Assembly (NCBI GenBank): GCA_012934845.2
Contig: WNNJ02002084.1
Coordinates: 62,001 to 126,000 of the forward strand
From: Pomphorhynchus laevis
Taxonomy: Eukaryota; Acanthocephala; Palaeacanthocephala; Echinorhynchida; Pomphorhynchidae
Length of the DNA stretch: 64,000 nt
Direction: 5' to 3'
Part shown: positions 21,937 through 33,069 of the stretch, one piece after another
Position numbering within the stretch: position 1 is the first letter of the stretch
Layout: every line of letters begins with the position of its first letter
Position numbers and translations under genes: made by a program
Notes under the pieces: generated by a model
What the model saw: the letters and a program-made list of their open reading frames with translations, nothing else
Database searches by the model: none
Told to the model about the DNA's origin: nothing

Positions 21937-22740
21937 TCCAACCGTGACATAAGTTGACAATATTAGTTACTGTTGATCGATTTGGGCGAAACCCATGCTG
22001 GGTATCACTAAAATGTTATAATGCTCTAGTTGGGCTGATACATATTTAAAAATTAAACGCTCTAACTCCTTGCATGCAACTGCAAGTTAGGTTAATGAGA
22101 CGATAATTCTTTACCAAAGAGCGGTCGCCTTTTTGACAAGGAGAATAATTATAGATTTCTTCCTATCATTAGGGAGTTCTCCTAAGGTCAAAGAACACCG
22201 AAATAAGGTAGATAACGACTTGAAAATAGCATGCAATTTCGCGAAAATACAATGATGGCAACCCATCCGGGTCAGTACTTAGTGAACAAAGTAGTTTTGG
22301 TAGTTCAAGCAAAACATCACCGTCTCAAACTCGAAATAAGACATGGGAAATTGTTCCAATATACTACAAATTGTTGAGATATGGGAATGAGGGGGACGGT
22401 AGTAAAGGCCAAATGTGGGGAGTAGATTGGAGAAAACCTGATATAGTAGCCCACAGACATTTACAGCAATCCTTCAACCCAGAAGAAGATTCGACTATGT
22501 TCATTGACAGTGGATGTTTAACATATACAATTACTCAACCGTCCTTGGAAGTATCCCGATCAGTATGTCCAAGCGAATTAACAGGAATCCTGACTTCGTT
22601 ATCTAAAGCATATGCATTGAGCAAGTTTTTAGTGATTGCTATAATATCAGGTTGTGATTTGTTCACGAGCAAACATAATTCATTGAGCGTTTTGGGTAAG
22701 CTTAAAATATTTGTGTACATAATTGAAATAATGTGGTGTA

Positions 22741-22805
22741 CAGGATTAACCGATAATGTGCATTTAACTGATAATGTGCATTAATTAACCGATAGTGTGC
22801 ATTTT
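22741..22805 (+). repeat. Three short direct repeats
   Basis: CCGATAATGTGCATTTAA, CTGATAATGTGCATTAATTAA and CCGATAGTGTGCATTTTAA in tandem, about 18-22 bases each. They lie between the 5' end of family E and the family B copy to the right. Confidence 0.7.
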
Positions 22806-22830
22806 AATTGTAGATGGTGAGACTGTAGCC

Positions 22831-23514
22831 ATGGATGTTCAAGTGCATTTACCCGATGTTACTAATGATGAAAATACACACTGTCAGGTTTTGAATCATG
22901 GTTATATGTCTGATAATGGGACTGTCAAAAAGAAGGAACAAGCGTCAACGATAAGTCAACATACACTATCCGCAGTGTCACGTGACAGTCTTGAATTGCA
23001 AATTGGTAATACTAGGAAACACACCGCTGATCGATGTAGATCAGTTATTCTGGCCAATGTAAGAGAATCTTTATTTGAGAACGCACAAGTACGTCTTAAC
23101 GAGGACGTCCAGAGTGTGAGATTTATATTGACGCAGGTACTTGGTTCTTGCAATGTGGATATTGTCAAACGTGTTAAACTCGTTGCATTATTTCGACTGG
23201 GTAAGCGTGATACACTTAGTAATAGGCCGCGTTTACTCAAGGCTGTATTTAGGGAGCAGTCGCATGCTGGGTTAATTCTTCGGAATTCATATCGTTTAAA
23301 AGGATCCCATGTTAGTTTCTTGAAAGATCTTGACGCTCTTCAAAGGGAGAAATTGTCTCAAGCTAAGAAAAAACTCGCATCTCGTGTTGCACTTGGTGAG
23401 AGCAATCTATGTGTGCAAAATTTTCAAATAGTGAGGCGACGCATTCGAATCCGTTGGTCCCCACTAGATGTATCACCTATCGTGAATGTGGAGAGTTTTG
23501 GCAAGGTCTTATAG
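22831..23514 (+). pseudogene. Family B ORF1, N-terminally truncated
   Basis: About 227 residues from the first ATG in a natural context (22831); the frame is open further upstream but looks non-native. It contains the RNA-binding half: a RSVILANVRES strand, RLNEDVQSVRFIL, ALFRLGKRD, RPRLLKAVF, then the helical tail and a basic end (RRRIRIRW). The CX4C...CGFC finger is missing because the copy is 5'-truncated. It overlaps ORF2 by 106 bases. Confidence 0.7.
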
Positions 23515-25957
23515 CACATAAGTGTCTAGCTTATTTGGGATCTGAAGTGTGTCAGATTGCTAGAGATGATATTACTACTCGCACTGGTGTGAGTAAAAGT
23601 CATAGTATATTTTATTGTAATGTTCGGAGCTTGTTGCAGAAAGTCGATGAGCTAAAGTTTAGGATCGAGTCTGTTAATCCAATTATAGTTGGTATTACAG
23701 AATATTGGCTTAATTGTGATGTATCCGATGCTGATGTATCCATCCCAGGCTATTCTTTGTTCCGTAGTGACCGGATAGGGGGTAGGGATGGTGGCGTAGC
23801 TCTCTTTATGAGAGACGAAGTTAAGGTGCGTGTTTTGAGTAAGTCGTCTATTGATAGAGTTGAGAGTTTGTGGTGTCAGGTGAAGTTTGATAACAGCTCA
23901 CCCATCATACTGGGTCTTGTGTATCGTGCTCCTAAGGCAATATCTAAGAAACTCATTGAAGAGATAGAGATGTATACGCGAAGAGATTGTGATACTGTGA
24001 TAATTGGGGATCTGAATATGCCAGATGTTGAATGGACTTCGAATACTGTTCTTCCTACTTGTGATAGTGAATCTTGTGACCTTATGGAGTGTTTTACTTA
24101 TTGTGGTCTTGCTCAATTTGTTGATGTACATACTCGCTTTTTAAGTTGTAGTTCTTCCCTTCTTGATCTTTGCATATCGACAAACAGTCAATTAATCAGT
24201 AATATCCAATATGATTCTCCTGTTGGTTTGTCTGATCACTGTGTAGTTAAAGTTTTGCTAAATATACAAATAAGGGTGTTTCATCATGCTCGGTACAAAC
24301 GTCAGATTAATGTATTTCGGGCGAACTATGATGCTATTACATCAAAGCTGCATAGAGTAAGTTGGCCTGATCCGGCTGTTGTCGGAGTTGACGAGGCCTG
24401 GAATCATTTTCGCGTGACGCTTTATTCTCTAATGGTAAAATTCTCACCTTTGAAGTCTAAGACTAGTCGGAAAAGCGCTCATTGGTTTGATACTGAGCTG
24501 GCTACTGCGATGAAGGCTCGTGACTTCAGTTTCAAATGCTTAAAAGGTGGGTTTCGTGAATATGGTGTTTATAAGCAGGTGAGAAATTTTTTCAATTCTT
24601 TAAAACGACATAAGCGCTATTTATTTGAAAATGGTCTAGCTCATAGTTGTAGACATGATCCCAAAGCTCTCTTTCTATATGTGAATCGTAGTAGGAATGC
24701 TAATAAAACAATTGGCCAATATTTTGATAGCGTTATTGAAGACGATCTTGCTGAGATGTCCTCAAGGCATTTTTACTTGGACAAAGAGACTACAAACGAG
24801 TATTCTGAACCTATCCAGAACAGTGAGACGATAAGAGGTGCTAGTGTTTCATATCCTAGTTTAGACATAGCTAATTTGATAACTCCTGAGAAAGTCTTAG
24901 CTGAACTGTATCGTCTTAAAGAGACAAACTCCAAAGGTGTTGATTTGTTACCTTCGATATATCTTCGTCGAATAGCAGACTCAATATATATACCACTTTG
25001 TAACATATTTCGACAATCTATTATTGATACGACTCTTCCAGAAGATTGGAAACAATCGATTATTCACCCCATCTTCAAAAAGGGTGATAGATCTTCAGTA
25101 GACAATAACATACCAGTAAGTATTACTTGCTTATGTTGTAGAATGTTAGAGCGAATTATACATGGTTATATGGTCAAGTTTTATAGTGAGAATAATGTAA
25201 TAGCTTCTGAGCAACATGGTTTTCGTAAGGGTTATTCGACAGTTACTAATCTACTCGCATCCCATCTTGATTGGTCAGCTAATAAAGCCGTATCCATTGC
25301 TACTGACATCATATTCTTCGATTTCTCTAAGGCATTTGACAGAGTAGACCATAGATTCCTCCTAAATAAACTAGAGAAAAGTGGCATTCCATTTTTGCTT
25401 GTTAGATGGATTGAATCGTTTTTAAGCAATCGTAGTTATTGTGTGCATGTAGATAATTTTTACTCTTCTTCGCGGCCATGTAATATAGGGGTGCCTCAAG
25501 GTTCAGTATTGGGTCCATTGTTATTTAGTGTCTACATCAAGGATCTCCCGGAATTTATTGATTCTCGGATGCTTTTATATGCAGACGATTTGAAAATCTG
25601 GCGGGCAATTCGTTTACCCAATGATATAGTTAAACTGCAACGGGATATCGATGAAGTCGAAAACTGGGCTCTGCACAATAGGTTGATTGTAAATATATCA
25701 AAATGCAAACATTTACGTGTTTGTGGCGGAAATGCTCAATCTTTAGCTAATTATAGCTTTCAAAGCAGTGATATAGAACGAGTGAACAAATATAAGGACT
25801 TGGGAGTGTGGATAAACAGTGATTTGAGTTGTCACACATACTGAACATGCTTGTTCAAATGCGTTTGGGATAATCGATCAACTTCGACGCACTTTCATTG
25901 CACTCAATCAATTTGCCGTACGTCCGCTAATCTTTGCTCATGTGTTGAGCCGTCTTC
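23409..25957 (+). pseudogene. Family B ORF2 (EN and RT), interrupted
   Basis: Open for 811 residues to 25844. EN contains CNVRSLLQKVDEL, IIGDLNMPD (GDFN with F to L) and LSDHCVV. RT contains DFSKAFDRVDHRF, IGVPQGSVLGPLLF and LLYADDLKIW. A small indel at about 25835 shifts the frame just before TEHACSNAF, and the copy is cut by an insertion at about 25957. Its C-terminal part is at 27121-27556. Confidence 0.85.
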
Positions 25958-25959
25958 TA

Positions 25960-25991
25960 TCAAACGCTTTTGATTTTTCAAAAGCGTTTGA
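25960..25991. repeat. 14-base fold-back at the 5' junction of the nested B copy
   Basis: TCAAACGCTTTTGA-TTTT-TCAAAAGCGTTTGA. The right arm is true RT coding (F-S-K-A-F-D). The left arm is its reverse complement and belongs to neither the host copy nor the insert. Confidence 0.8.
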
Positions 25992-27012
25992 TATGGTTCC
26001 ACATGACATCTTGATTCAGAAAATGCGTGCTCTAAACATTGATCCACTTATTATTCGCTGGATAAAAGAATTTTTATCTAACAGATTCTATCAGGTTGTT
26101 GTAAATGGTTCTCTTTCTGATCCTTATCCGGTCAATGTTGGAGTTCCGCAGGGTTCGGTCCTCGGCCCATTGTTATTCTGTATTTTCATTAATGACCTTC
26201 CTTCCATTTTGAACTCACACTCTCTTTTATATGCAGACGACCTAAAAATTTGGCAGGCTATCCGGTCAGATTCGGACACGGTGCTAGTTCAATCGGATAT
26301 CGACAGCATTTCCAACTGGGCTTATATGAATGGTCTGTCACTGAATATATCAAAGTGTGCATGTATGCGTCTACAATCACGCAGTCATAGTGTGTATCCA
26401 ACTTATCATCTTGAGGATCAGAACATTAAAGTAGTAACTCGTCTTAGCGACCTTGGAATAGTAGTTGCGAATGATTTTTCGACTAGTTGGAATACTGAGT
26501 TGGCTTGCTCGAAAGCAAATCGAATGGTTGGGATGATTCGTAGAACTTTTAGTGTGTTGAGTCCAGTTTCATTTAGAGCACTCGCCAACGCATTTGTGAT
26601 CAGTCATCTTACCTATGCATCACAATGTTCGTTCCCAAGAACAGTATACGAGAAAAGTAGAATTGAAAATGTGCTGCGCCGGGCAACAAAGCTCGTAAAT
26701 TCAGTTAAAGCCTTACCTTATAATGAAAGGCTAAAAAAACTTGGTATGGTTTCTATAAGCGACCTTCGGTTTCGGCGAGATATGTGTTCAACATGGGAAG
26801 CTTTACACAAGGGAAATCACGTCTTAAGAGAATTGATGACTGTTCGGAAAAGTCGGGCTTTGCGTGGACACAATTTTACTTTAGCCCATCGCCGAGTTAT
26901 ACGCTCTAAAACTGTACAATTTGGACACCGAATCGTAGGTAAGTGGAACCGATTAAGTGAAGAAATTGTCAACTCAAGATCGGTTTCAGCATTCAAACAT
27001 AAACTTTTGTGA
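25978..27012 (+). pseudogene. Family B ORF2 C-terminal half (RT palm to end)
   Basis: About 345 residues: catalytic D in FDFSKAFDMV, VGVPQGSVLGP, YADDLKIW, thumb (DLGIVVANDF), then the basic C-terminal region. There is no endonuclease and no fingers, so it cannot work alone. The frame remains open, which suggests the insertion is younger than most here. Confidence 0.8.
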
Positions 27013-27074
27013 CTTTTGTTTGTGAGTCTTTTTTTTCTTTACTTTTCCTTTTCTTTTTTTAACAGTGCAACTGT

Positions 27075-27085
27075 GAGCTTTGCTC
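27075..27085 (+). promoter_or_regulatory. Family B 3' hairpin (GAGC stem)
   Basis: GAGC-TTT-GCTC, about 60 bases after the stop codon and 13 bases before the (AAT)n tail. Confidence 0.6.
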
Positions 27086-27120
27086 GTCTGTTTGTCGAAA
27101 TAATAATAATAATAATAATA

Positions 27121-27640
27121 TGCTGCGCCGTGTGTGTATCCCCAAAATTCAAAAGAACATATTAGTTCAGAGAGGGTACTTCATAGAGCTACCAAGCTAG
27201 CACCGCAACTGAAATTTTTGTCGTACCCTGATCGATTAAAAGCACTTAGACTTGAGACTGTCACGTGGACCCGCCGATACATCGATATGAGTATGGTCTG
27301 GCAAATTCTTAATGATTTGGATCATCCACTTCGAGATTGTCTTCATTTGCGCTCATCCAATATCCTCCGAGGCAATGGTTTAACCCTGCGACGTGAAAGG
27401 ATAAGAAAATCACGAGCTGTCCAATTTGATCGGCGAGTTGTATCTCTGTGGAATAGGCTTGGAGAGTCAACAGTGTGCAGTAGCAATATCAACGAATTCA
27501 AAAAGAAATTACGGATGGAGGATGCCATGGGGAAAGCTGCTTTTCCGTATTTGTGATACTTTTATTATTTTCTATTTTTTTCTGCAGTGAACCAGCCAAT
27601 TAAGCCATGCTTTTATGTGCTGTTGAAACATTAATAATAA
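27121..27640 (+). pseudogene. Family B ORF2 C-terminus and 3'UTR, continuation of the split copy
   Basis: This is the right half of the B copy that starts at 22831. It encodes the basic C-terminal region (SERVLHRATKL, ALRLETVTWTRR, VSLWNRLGE) to the stop at 27556. The 3'UTR has a T-rich tract and CCAGCCAATTAAGCCATGC where the hairpin should be (not paired), then AACATTAATAATAATTC. Confidence 0.8.
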
Positions 27641-27659
27641 TTCGGAATAATAATGTGTT

Positions 27660-27930
27660 ATTTTAAGGGGGTAATATATGCTTCTCTACCGAAACCTTAC
27701 TTAAATTCGAGCGATGGAGAGCTTTAACAATATTAACCCGAGCAAATTTGCTGTAGAAATAATGGAAACAGAGTAGATACTCTGCGCCGCACTACCTGAA
27801 AATGCCAATACATTATGGACGTTAAAATGCAAATGTAGAGAGTATTTTGGAAAAAATATAGTAACCCACAGATATTCACAGCAATCTTTCAGCCCCAAAG
27901 AATTCGACAACGTTCATCGGTAGAATATTA
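27660..27930 (-). mobile_element. Family E LINE linker fragment
   Basis: Parts resemble the EN-to-RT linker of the E copy at 22430-22520 (GAATCTTTCTGGG versus the matching stretch; ISVGYYI versus MSVGYYI). Short and full of stops. Confidence 0.45.
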
Positions 27931-28152
27931 AGATAGATATTTTTCGGTAAAATATCTTAAAGTTACAATTTGCTTGTTCCATTTCAACCTCTGCAGATTT
28001 GATTTTAATTTTTGTAGTTGGAAGCATATCATATTTTTCTAATGATTATTAATAAAAATGAATTATTCTACTTTGAAATTCTTTAAAATACAATTAACTA
28101 CCGAGAAACGGTAGCTCAATAGCACAGTTGTATTTATTATGTAAGAATTGTC
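27931..28152. other. AT-rich spacer
   Basis: Nothing recognised. Confidence 0.3.
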
Positions 28153-28300
28153 TTACCGTGTCACATATTGATGTACGAGTGAAAACATTACCGTGTCACA
28201 TATTGATGTACGAGTGGAAAACATTACCGTGTCACATATTGATGTACGAGTGGAAAACATTACCGTGTCACATATTGATGTACGAGTGGAAAACAATCAT
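28153..28300 (+). repeat. 35/36-base minisatellite, four units
   Basis: Unit starting ACCGTGTCACATATTGATGT, then ACGAGTGGAAAACATT. The first unit lacks one G (35 bases); the others have 36. The short open frames through it merely echo the unit. Confidence 0.85.
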
Positions 28301-28419
28301 CAATGTGTGAAATCATATGAATTATACTATTTTAAACAATCTTTGAAATTTTGTAATTTGAAAAAGCTTATATAATGAAATTAATAGTATTTAGGGGAAG
28401 TATTTTTATCTTACATAAA

Positions 28420-28525
28420 TGGCCCATTTCATTTTTATAATCCACTCATTTCATTTTATAGTCCAGTCATTTCATTTTTGTACTTCACTTATTTCATTAT
28501 TATAGTCAACTTAATTCATTTTGTG
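28420..28525 (+). repeat. TTTCATTTT-type minisatellite
   Basis: About five imperfect units of 22-28 bases built on CATTTCATTTTTATAGTCCA. No coding content. Confidence 0.65.
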
Positions 28526-28639
28526 AATACAATATCTATTAGACAAAACATGCTTTGTAGATTTATCCGCTATGTACTATTTAAATTTATACCTTTTGTC
28601 TTAGTCGATACTTTAAACACCCTGCAATTTTTATATTCT

Positions 28640-29320
28640 GCATGATTTATAGCATTGTTTATAGCATATTTTGTATCCTGCATGGTTTATATCCTGCATA
28701 GTATATAATCTGAATAGTTAATAACTAGCATATTTTATATCAAGCATGATCTATATCCTGCATGATTTATATCCTGCATGATTTATATCCTGCATAATTT
28801 ATATCCTGCATGGTTTATATCCTGCATGGTTTATATCCTGCATGATTTATATCCTACATGGTTTATATCCTGCATGGTTTATATCAAGCATGGTATATAT
28901 TCTGCATGATTTATATCCTGCATAATTTATATCCTGCATGGTTTATATCCTGCATGGTTTATATCCTGCATGGTTTATATCCTACATGGTTTATATCCTG
29001 CATGGTTTATATCCTGCATGGTTTATATCAATCATGGTCTATATCCTGCATAGTTTATATTCTGCATGATTTATATCTTGCATGGTTTATATCCTGCATG
29101 GTTTATATCATGCATGATTCATATCCTTTCTTATTTATATCTTGCGAGCTTCATATTATGCATGGTTTAAATCTTGCGTGCTGTATATCCTGCATAGTTT
29201 ATTTCCTGCATGGTTTATATTCTGCATGGTTTTATATCCTGCATAGTTTATATCCTGTATGGTTTATATCTTTTATGGTTTATATCTTGTATGTTTTATA
29301 TCCTGTATGGTTTATGGTGT
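28640..29320 (+). repeat. 16-base minisatellite, about 40 units
   Basis: The core unit is GTTTATATCCTGCATG with scattered substitutions, over about 680 bases. Because 16 is not a multiple of three, the translation repeats every 48 bases (16 residues) and one frame stays open for 154 codons (YILHGLYPAW-like). That frame is a by-product of the repeat, not a gene. Confidence 0.85.
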
Positions 29321-29904
29321 AGCTTATTAAAGTTTAAAAATACAGGTTATTGCATTTTATTAGGGTTTAAAAATGCATGGTTTTTATGTATTTTAAGAGT
29401 GTTTATACATAATTAAAATTATTAGTGTTTAAAATATTATATATATTATTCAAAAAGAATATATACTAAAAAGTAAACTATAATTATGAATTAAGAGGTT
29501 TTTAATAATTTAATAAGTTGACTTTAATAATCAAATAAGTGAACTTTAATAATTGAATGACTGTATAAGAGCGACCTCCGCGATAAATATCACTTGAAAA
29601 CAATCATTAACGATGTTTTTCTCATGCGTATAGATTTTAGTTTTAATGGAACCAAGTAAATAAATTAATAATAAATGTCTTTATTTTTTGGCCAGCCATA
29701 TATGTTTGGCGAGCAATAAAATATAAAATTCTGTCATTACATTATATTTAAACAATTGATCAAAAAATGAGAGAAAACACACTAAAATATAAAATTAGGT
29801 CATCACATTAAATTCGTACGATTAACCAGAAAGAGAATAAAGAGAGAAAAAACACTGACTATTGCGACATCGAGGAACAAAGTTCTTTAGCTACTAGATT
29901 TAAT
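29321..29904. repeat. AT-rich stretch with one 65-70-base duplication
   Basis: 29718-29782 and 29783-29855 are diverged copies (AAAATATAAAATT, then T-GTCAT-ACATTA, then GAGAAAACAC). The rest is A/T-rich without recognised content. Confidence 0.5.
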
Positions 29905-30088
29905 TTAGGATTGTAGTGTTTTAGCTTTTGCCGATGATGTAAGGGTATGGAAATTGATTAAAACCAACAAGGATCGAAATGACTTTCAAAATATCCTAGA
30001 CATTGTTTATCGATGGTCCTTAAACACTGGAATTGAATTGAATATTAAAAAGTGTGCACATATGAGATTAGGTCATAGCAATAATAAT
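29905..30088 (+). pseudogene. Family B ORF2 fragment, left half of a split copy
   Basis: Begins at the RT catalytic site (LAFADDVRVWK) and continues through ELNIKKCAHMRLG, as at residue 743 onward of the intact ORF2. It is cut by the family A element to its right; the C-terminal part continues at about 34506. Confidence 0.8.
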
Positions 30089-30112
30089 ACAAATTTATTT
30101 AATGTGGCAAAT

Positions 30113-30129
30113 GCGTACAAGCTGTACGC
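30113..30129 (-). promoter_or_regulatory. Family A 3'-terminal hairpin, variant stem
   Basis: Minus strand GCGTAC-AGCTT-GTACGC. Compared with GCGTGC/GCACGC, one G-C pair has become A-T on both arms. The loop is five bases instead of four. Confidence 0.6.
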
Positions 30130-30158
30130 TTACAAGTCCACAAACAAAAATGAGAAAG

Positions 30159-33067
30159 TCAAGCAGTTAAATTGTTCAGATGGGATCGGATTTGTCGTTT
30201 GAAGCACTGCAGGGAAGTTGATTGGCGTATATGAATGGGCAGATGATTCCACGATAGAGGAGCAGCCACCAGGAAGGAGCGGAGTCCAAAGGAGGTAGAG
30301 TAGTTTGGGACATGTAAAAGAAGGGAATTACAGGAACGCAAGGAGCAGTAAACAGGACGAGAATTATCAAGAAAAGGAAGGTTGAGAAATGAAGGGGTAT
30401 GAAAAGTTACAAGGCGGAAAGCAACGATAAGAAGACGAATTTGAACACGACAATAAATTGTAGGCAAATCGAGAGAAGCAAGATGGTAGGATGTGTGATC
30501 AAAACGACGAAGACGGAGGAGAATTCGGACAGCTGCGTTGACGATGCGTTGTAGGGGAAGAAGAGTGGATTTAGGTGAGTTGGAAAATAGACTAAGACAA
30601 TAATCGAGTCTAGAAAAAAGGAGAGATGATATGAGAGTCATACAAGAAGGGAAATCGATCAATCTACGAACTTGACGGAGGTTGCGGAGTATCAAGGTAG
30701 ATGAGCGTACTTTATCTCTAACGAAAGGTTTAAGTGAAAGTCGGTTGTCAAAATGGAAGCCTAGGAAAACGAGATTATCAACGATAGGAAGAATTTTAGA
30801 ATTTAATGATACGGAGGGAGGTTCGAAGCCGAGGCGTCGAGGTAAGATCCACATAATTTTGGATTTATCAGGATTCAGAGAAAGGCGAAGGGAAGAAAGA
30901 TGATTGGAAATTGAGACAAGGCAGTCGGAAGCAGAAACACTAAGATCGCGAATACGATAAACAGGTGCATGAGCATAGATGAGAATGTCATCAGCATATT
31001 GCATAACATGGAAGTTAAATTTATGAGAAATCGAAGACAAATCACCAAGAAGAAGAGAGAAAAGTATAGGGCCTAATACGGAGCCTTGCGGAACACCGGA
31101 CGGAATGGACGAAGGATGGGAGAGAGAAGAGTTAGAGTATACGCGAAATGTACGGTTTGATAGATATGAAGAAAACCATGATACAGTGGGTAAAGAGAAG
31201 CCATAATCATGACGAAGGCGATGGAGAAGAATCGAGTGATCGACGATGTCAAAAGCAGACGATAGATTAAGAGAAACTATGACACTACATAATTTATGAT
31301 CGCGCGATATGAGTAAGTCGTTATAAACTTTAAGACATGCAATTTCGGTAGAGTAATTAGAGCGAAAAGCGGCTTGGAAGGGAGGAAATAAGTTAGAGGA
31401 ATAGAGATATGTATTAACTTGCTTAAGAACGAGACGCTCAAGGAGTTTAGAGAGGGTTGGGAGAAGTGAGATTGGACGGTACGAAGATGGTAGTGAAGAG
31501 TCGAGAGATTGCTTTTTGATGATAGGACGAACAGTGGCGCATTTCCAGATGGAAGGAAATGTACAGCTACGGATGGACGAGTTGAACAATGTGGTTAGGA
31601 AGGGTAAGATAAAAGTGCAGATATTTTTAAGTAAGTGAGTGGGAATTGGGTCAGAAGGAGAGGTTTTATTAGGTAATGACAGCAGAACCGAAGAAACTTC
31701 ATCAGACGAAACGGGAAGAAGGTGGAATAGTTCTGGGAGGGAAGTATTTAAAGATAAGAGTGGGTACAAGGGGGCTATGGGTAGTAGGGAAAGTAAATTA
31801 GATAGCTTAGTTTGTAGATAAGAAGAAAATTCATCAGGATTTATATTACAAGGGGTAGATGATCGTGAAAGAATTGAGTTTAAGATTTTCCAATGAGATT
31901 TCGAGTTGGAAGATGACTCGAGTTGATTTCGCCAAAAGAGAGTACGTTTAGTACGTATAAGAATGAGATGTGAACGGCGTTGAGAAAAGTAGGAATCACG
32001 AAGATTTGGAGGGAGTGAGTTGGGTGAACGTTTAAGAAAGCGTTTATACATACGAAAAGAGTGACGGAGTCGACGCTTAGAAAGACTACAGTCAGAATCG
32101 AACCAGGGAGCATGGCGCAAGCGCTGGGAACGTCGAAGTCGACTAGGTAGAAGGTTATTGAGGATCGACGTAAGTTCAGAATCAAACAGAATGCAGAGAT
32201 CATCGGGAGAGAGATAGTTAAGAGGAAGTGAAAAGAGTGAAGAATTGAGTAAGGATGTGCAGAGAATAGGGATATCGAGAAGCTTCCAGGGTCGATTTGG
32301 TGTAGATAATGGTAAAGGCGGAGAAGGAGGATGGGGACGAGTAAGAGTGAGAGTGACAAGGAAATGATCGGACAAACCAGGATCAGTAATTGACAAGGAG
32401 GTATAGTCATTGAAGCAGTTAGGAACAGCAATGATGTCGAGAGCACCGCCGAGAATATGAGTTGGGCTTGTTGAAAGTAATTTATAGTTAAAATCAGAAA
32501 AAAGATTAGTTAAAGTGATAGAGTCAGAGTCAGACGGGCGATCAAGACGAATGTTAAAGTCACCGAGAACAAAAGAAGGAGTATAAGACAATGAACAGTG
32601 AGACATTAGATCTGCAAGGTCGTTAAAGAAGATACGTGATGGGGCAACTGAACCTGGACGGTATACAATCACAAGTTCCAGAGGAAAGGCGTTGATAATC
32701 TGCATATGAGTAATTCGAACGAGGTGTAACGGATGTTAACGTTGATTTTACGTAAAGACATTGGGTGACGAGCAATGGCAACAATACCGCCATGGTTAGA
32801 CGCAGTAGATGTATGAGATGTAATTTGACGAGCTGATTCAACTAGAGAACAACCAGAGCGACATAGACGACGAATAGCAAGATCGTTGGAGTCAGTGTGC
32901 CAGGATTCGGTAATGCAGAGAATATCGATAGATAATTGATCGAAGATATCGAGAAGCATATCAGCTTTATGAAGAATGGAGCGAGTATTGAATAGACTAA
33001 GACGAAAAGTATGCTTAGGAGCGAGATCGACTAGCGAAGAAGACAAGGGGGAGAGATGGGACGCCAT
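30159..33067 (-). pseudogene. Family A ORF2 endonuclease-reverse transcriptase, one frameshift
   Basis: The start ATG at 33067 overlaps the end of ORF1 (the ATG lies inside the ORF1 codons for I-R-W-R). EN begins with FRLSLFNTRSILHK and LCITESWH. A single shift at about 32690 moves into the 848-residue frame: VIVYRPGS, LGDFNIRLDRP, GLSDHFLV (the SDH motif), RT with SLNLSSAFDIVDHSIL, SGVPQGSVLGPILF and MQYADDILIYA, and a C-terminal region to 30159. Catalytic residues are present. Only the frameshift and the damaged ORF1 would stop function. Confidence 0.85.
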
Positions 33068-33069
33068 CG

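Larger units (their letters stand above)
20670..22740 (-). mobile_element. Family E LINE, 5' EN to 3' end, decayed
   Basis: Minus-strand order: endonuclease start (22720-22535, TNILSLPKTLNEL, QPDIIAITKN), linker with frameshifts, RT fingers (about 22260-22100, a GPDGLPS-like segment and CQKGDRS), HGFRPNRSTVTNIV (about 22000), LLDDLHSYDMVGPVHNW (about 21800), MYADDLNI (21572-21583 for YADD), C-terminal region (21141-20896) and tail. It ends in the hairpin GAGCC-CTT-GGCTC and a TAATAATAAATAAA tail. Two fold-back insertions interrupt the RT. Confidence 0.75.
25958..27120 (+). mobile_element. Family B LINE, 5'-truncated copy nested in another B copy
   Basis: Starts inside RT (DFSKAFDMVPHDIL) and runs to the 3' hairpin (27075-27085) and an (AAT)n tail (27098-27120). 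Its 5' end carries a 14-base fold-back: 25960-25973 is the reverse complement of 25978-25991. Host sequence is nearly continuous across it, with at most 1-3 bases duplicated. The frame (25942-27012) is open and includes GVPQGSVLGPLLF and LLYADDLKIW. Confidence 0.85.
22831..27640 (+). mobile_element. Family B LINE, 5'-truncated, split by a second B copy
   Basis: ORF1 lacks its finger (22831-23514). ORF2 runs from 23409 to about 25957, stops at the inserted copy (25958-27120), and resumes at 27121. The junction reads CTTCTA|TATGCTGCGCCG. Across it the expected family sequence continues in frame (HVLSRLL, then YAAPCVYPQNS; compare HVLNRLSYATPYAF at 19536). It ends with ATTAATAATAATTC at about 27630. 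Its own 3' hairpin is degenerate. Confidence 0.85.

Noticed and set aside
22371-22784. 137-codon plus-strand frame
   Set aside because: Antisense to the family E endonuclease and linker.
28153-28300. Four 36-base repeats, considered as a CRISPR array
   Set aside because: No spacers between units; an ordinary minisatellite.
28858-29322. 154-codon frame that looks like a repetitive membrane protein
   Set aside because: It is the translation of a 16-base minisatellite; the period of 16 residues follows from 16 being coprime to three.
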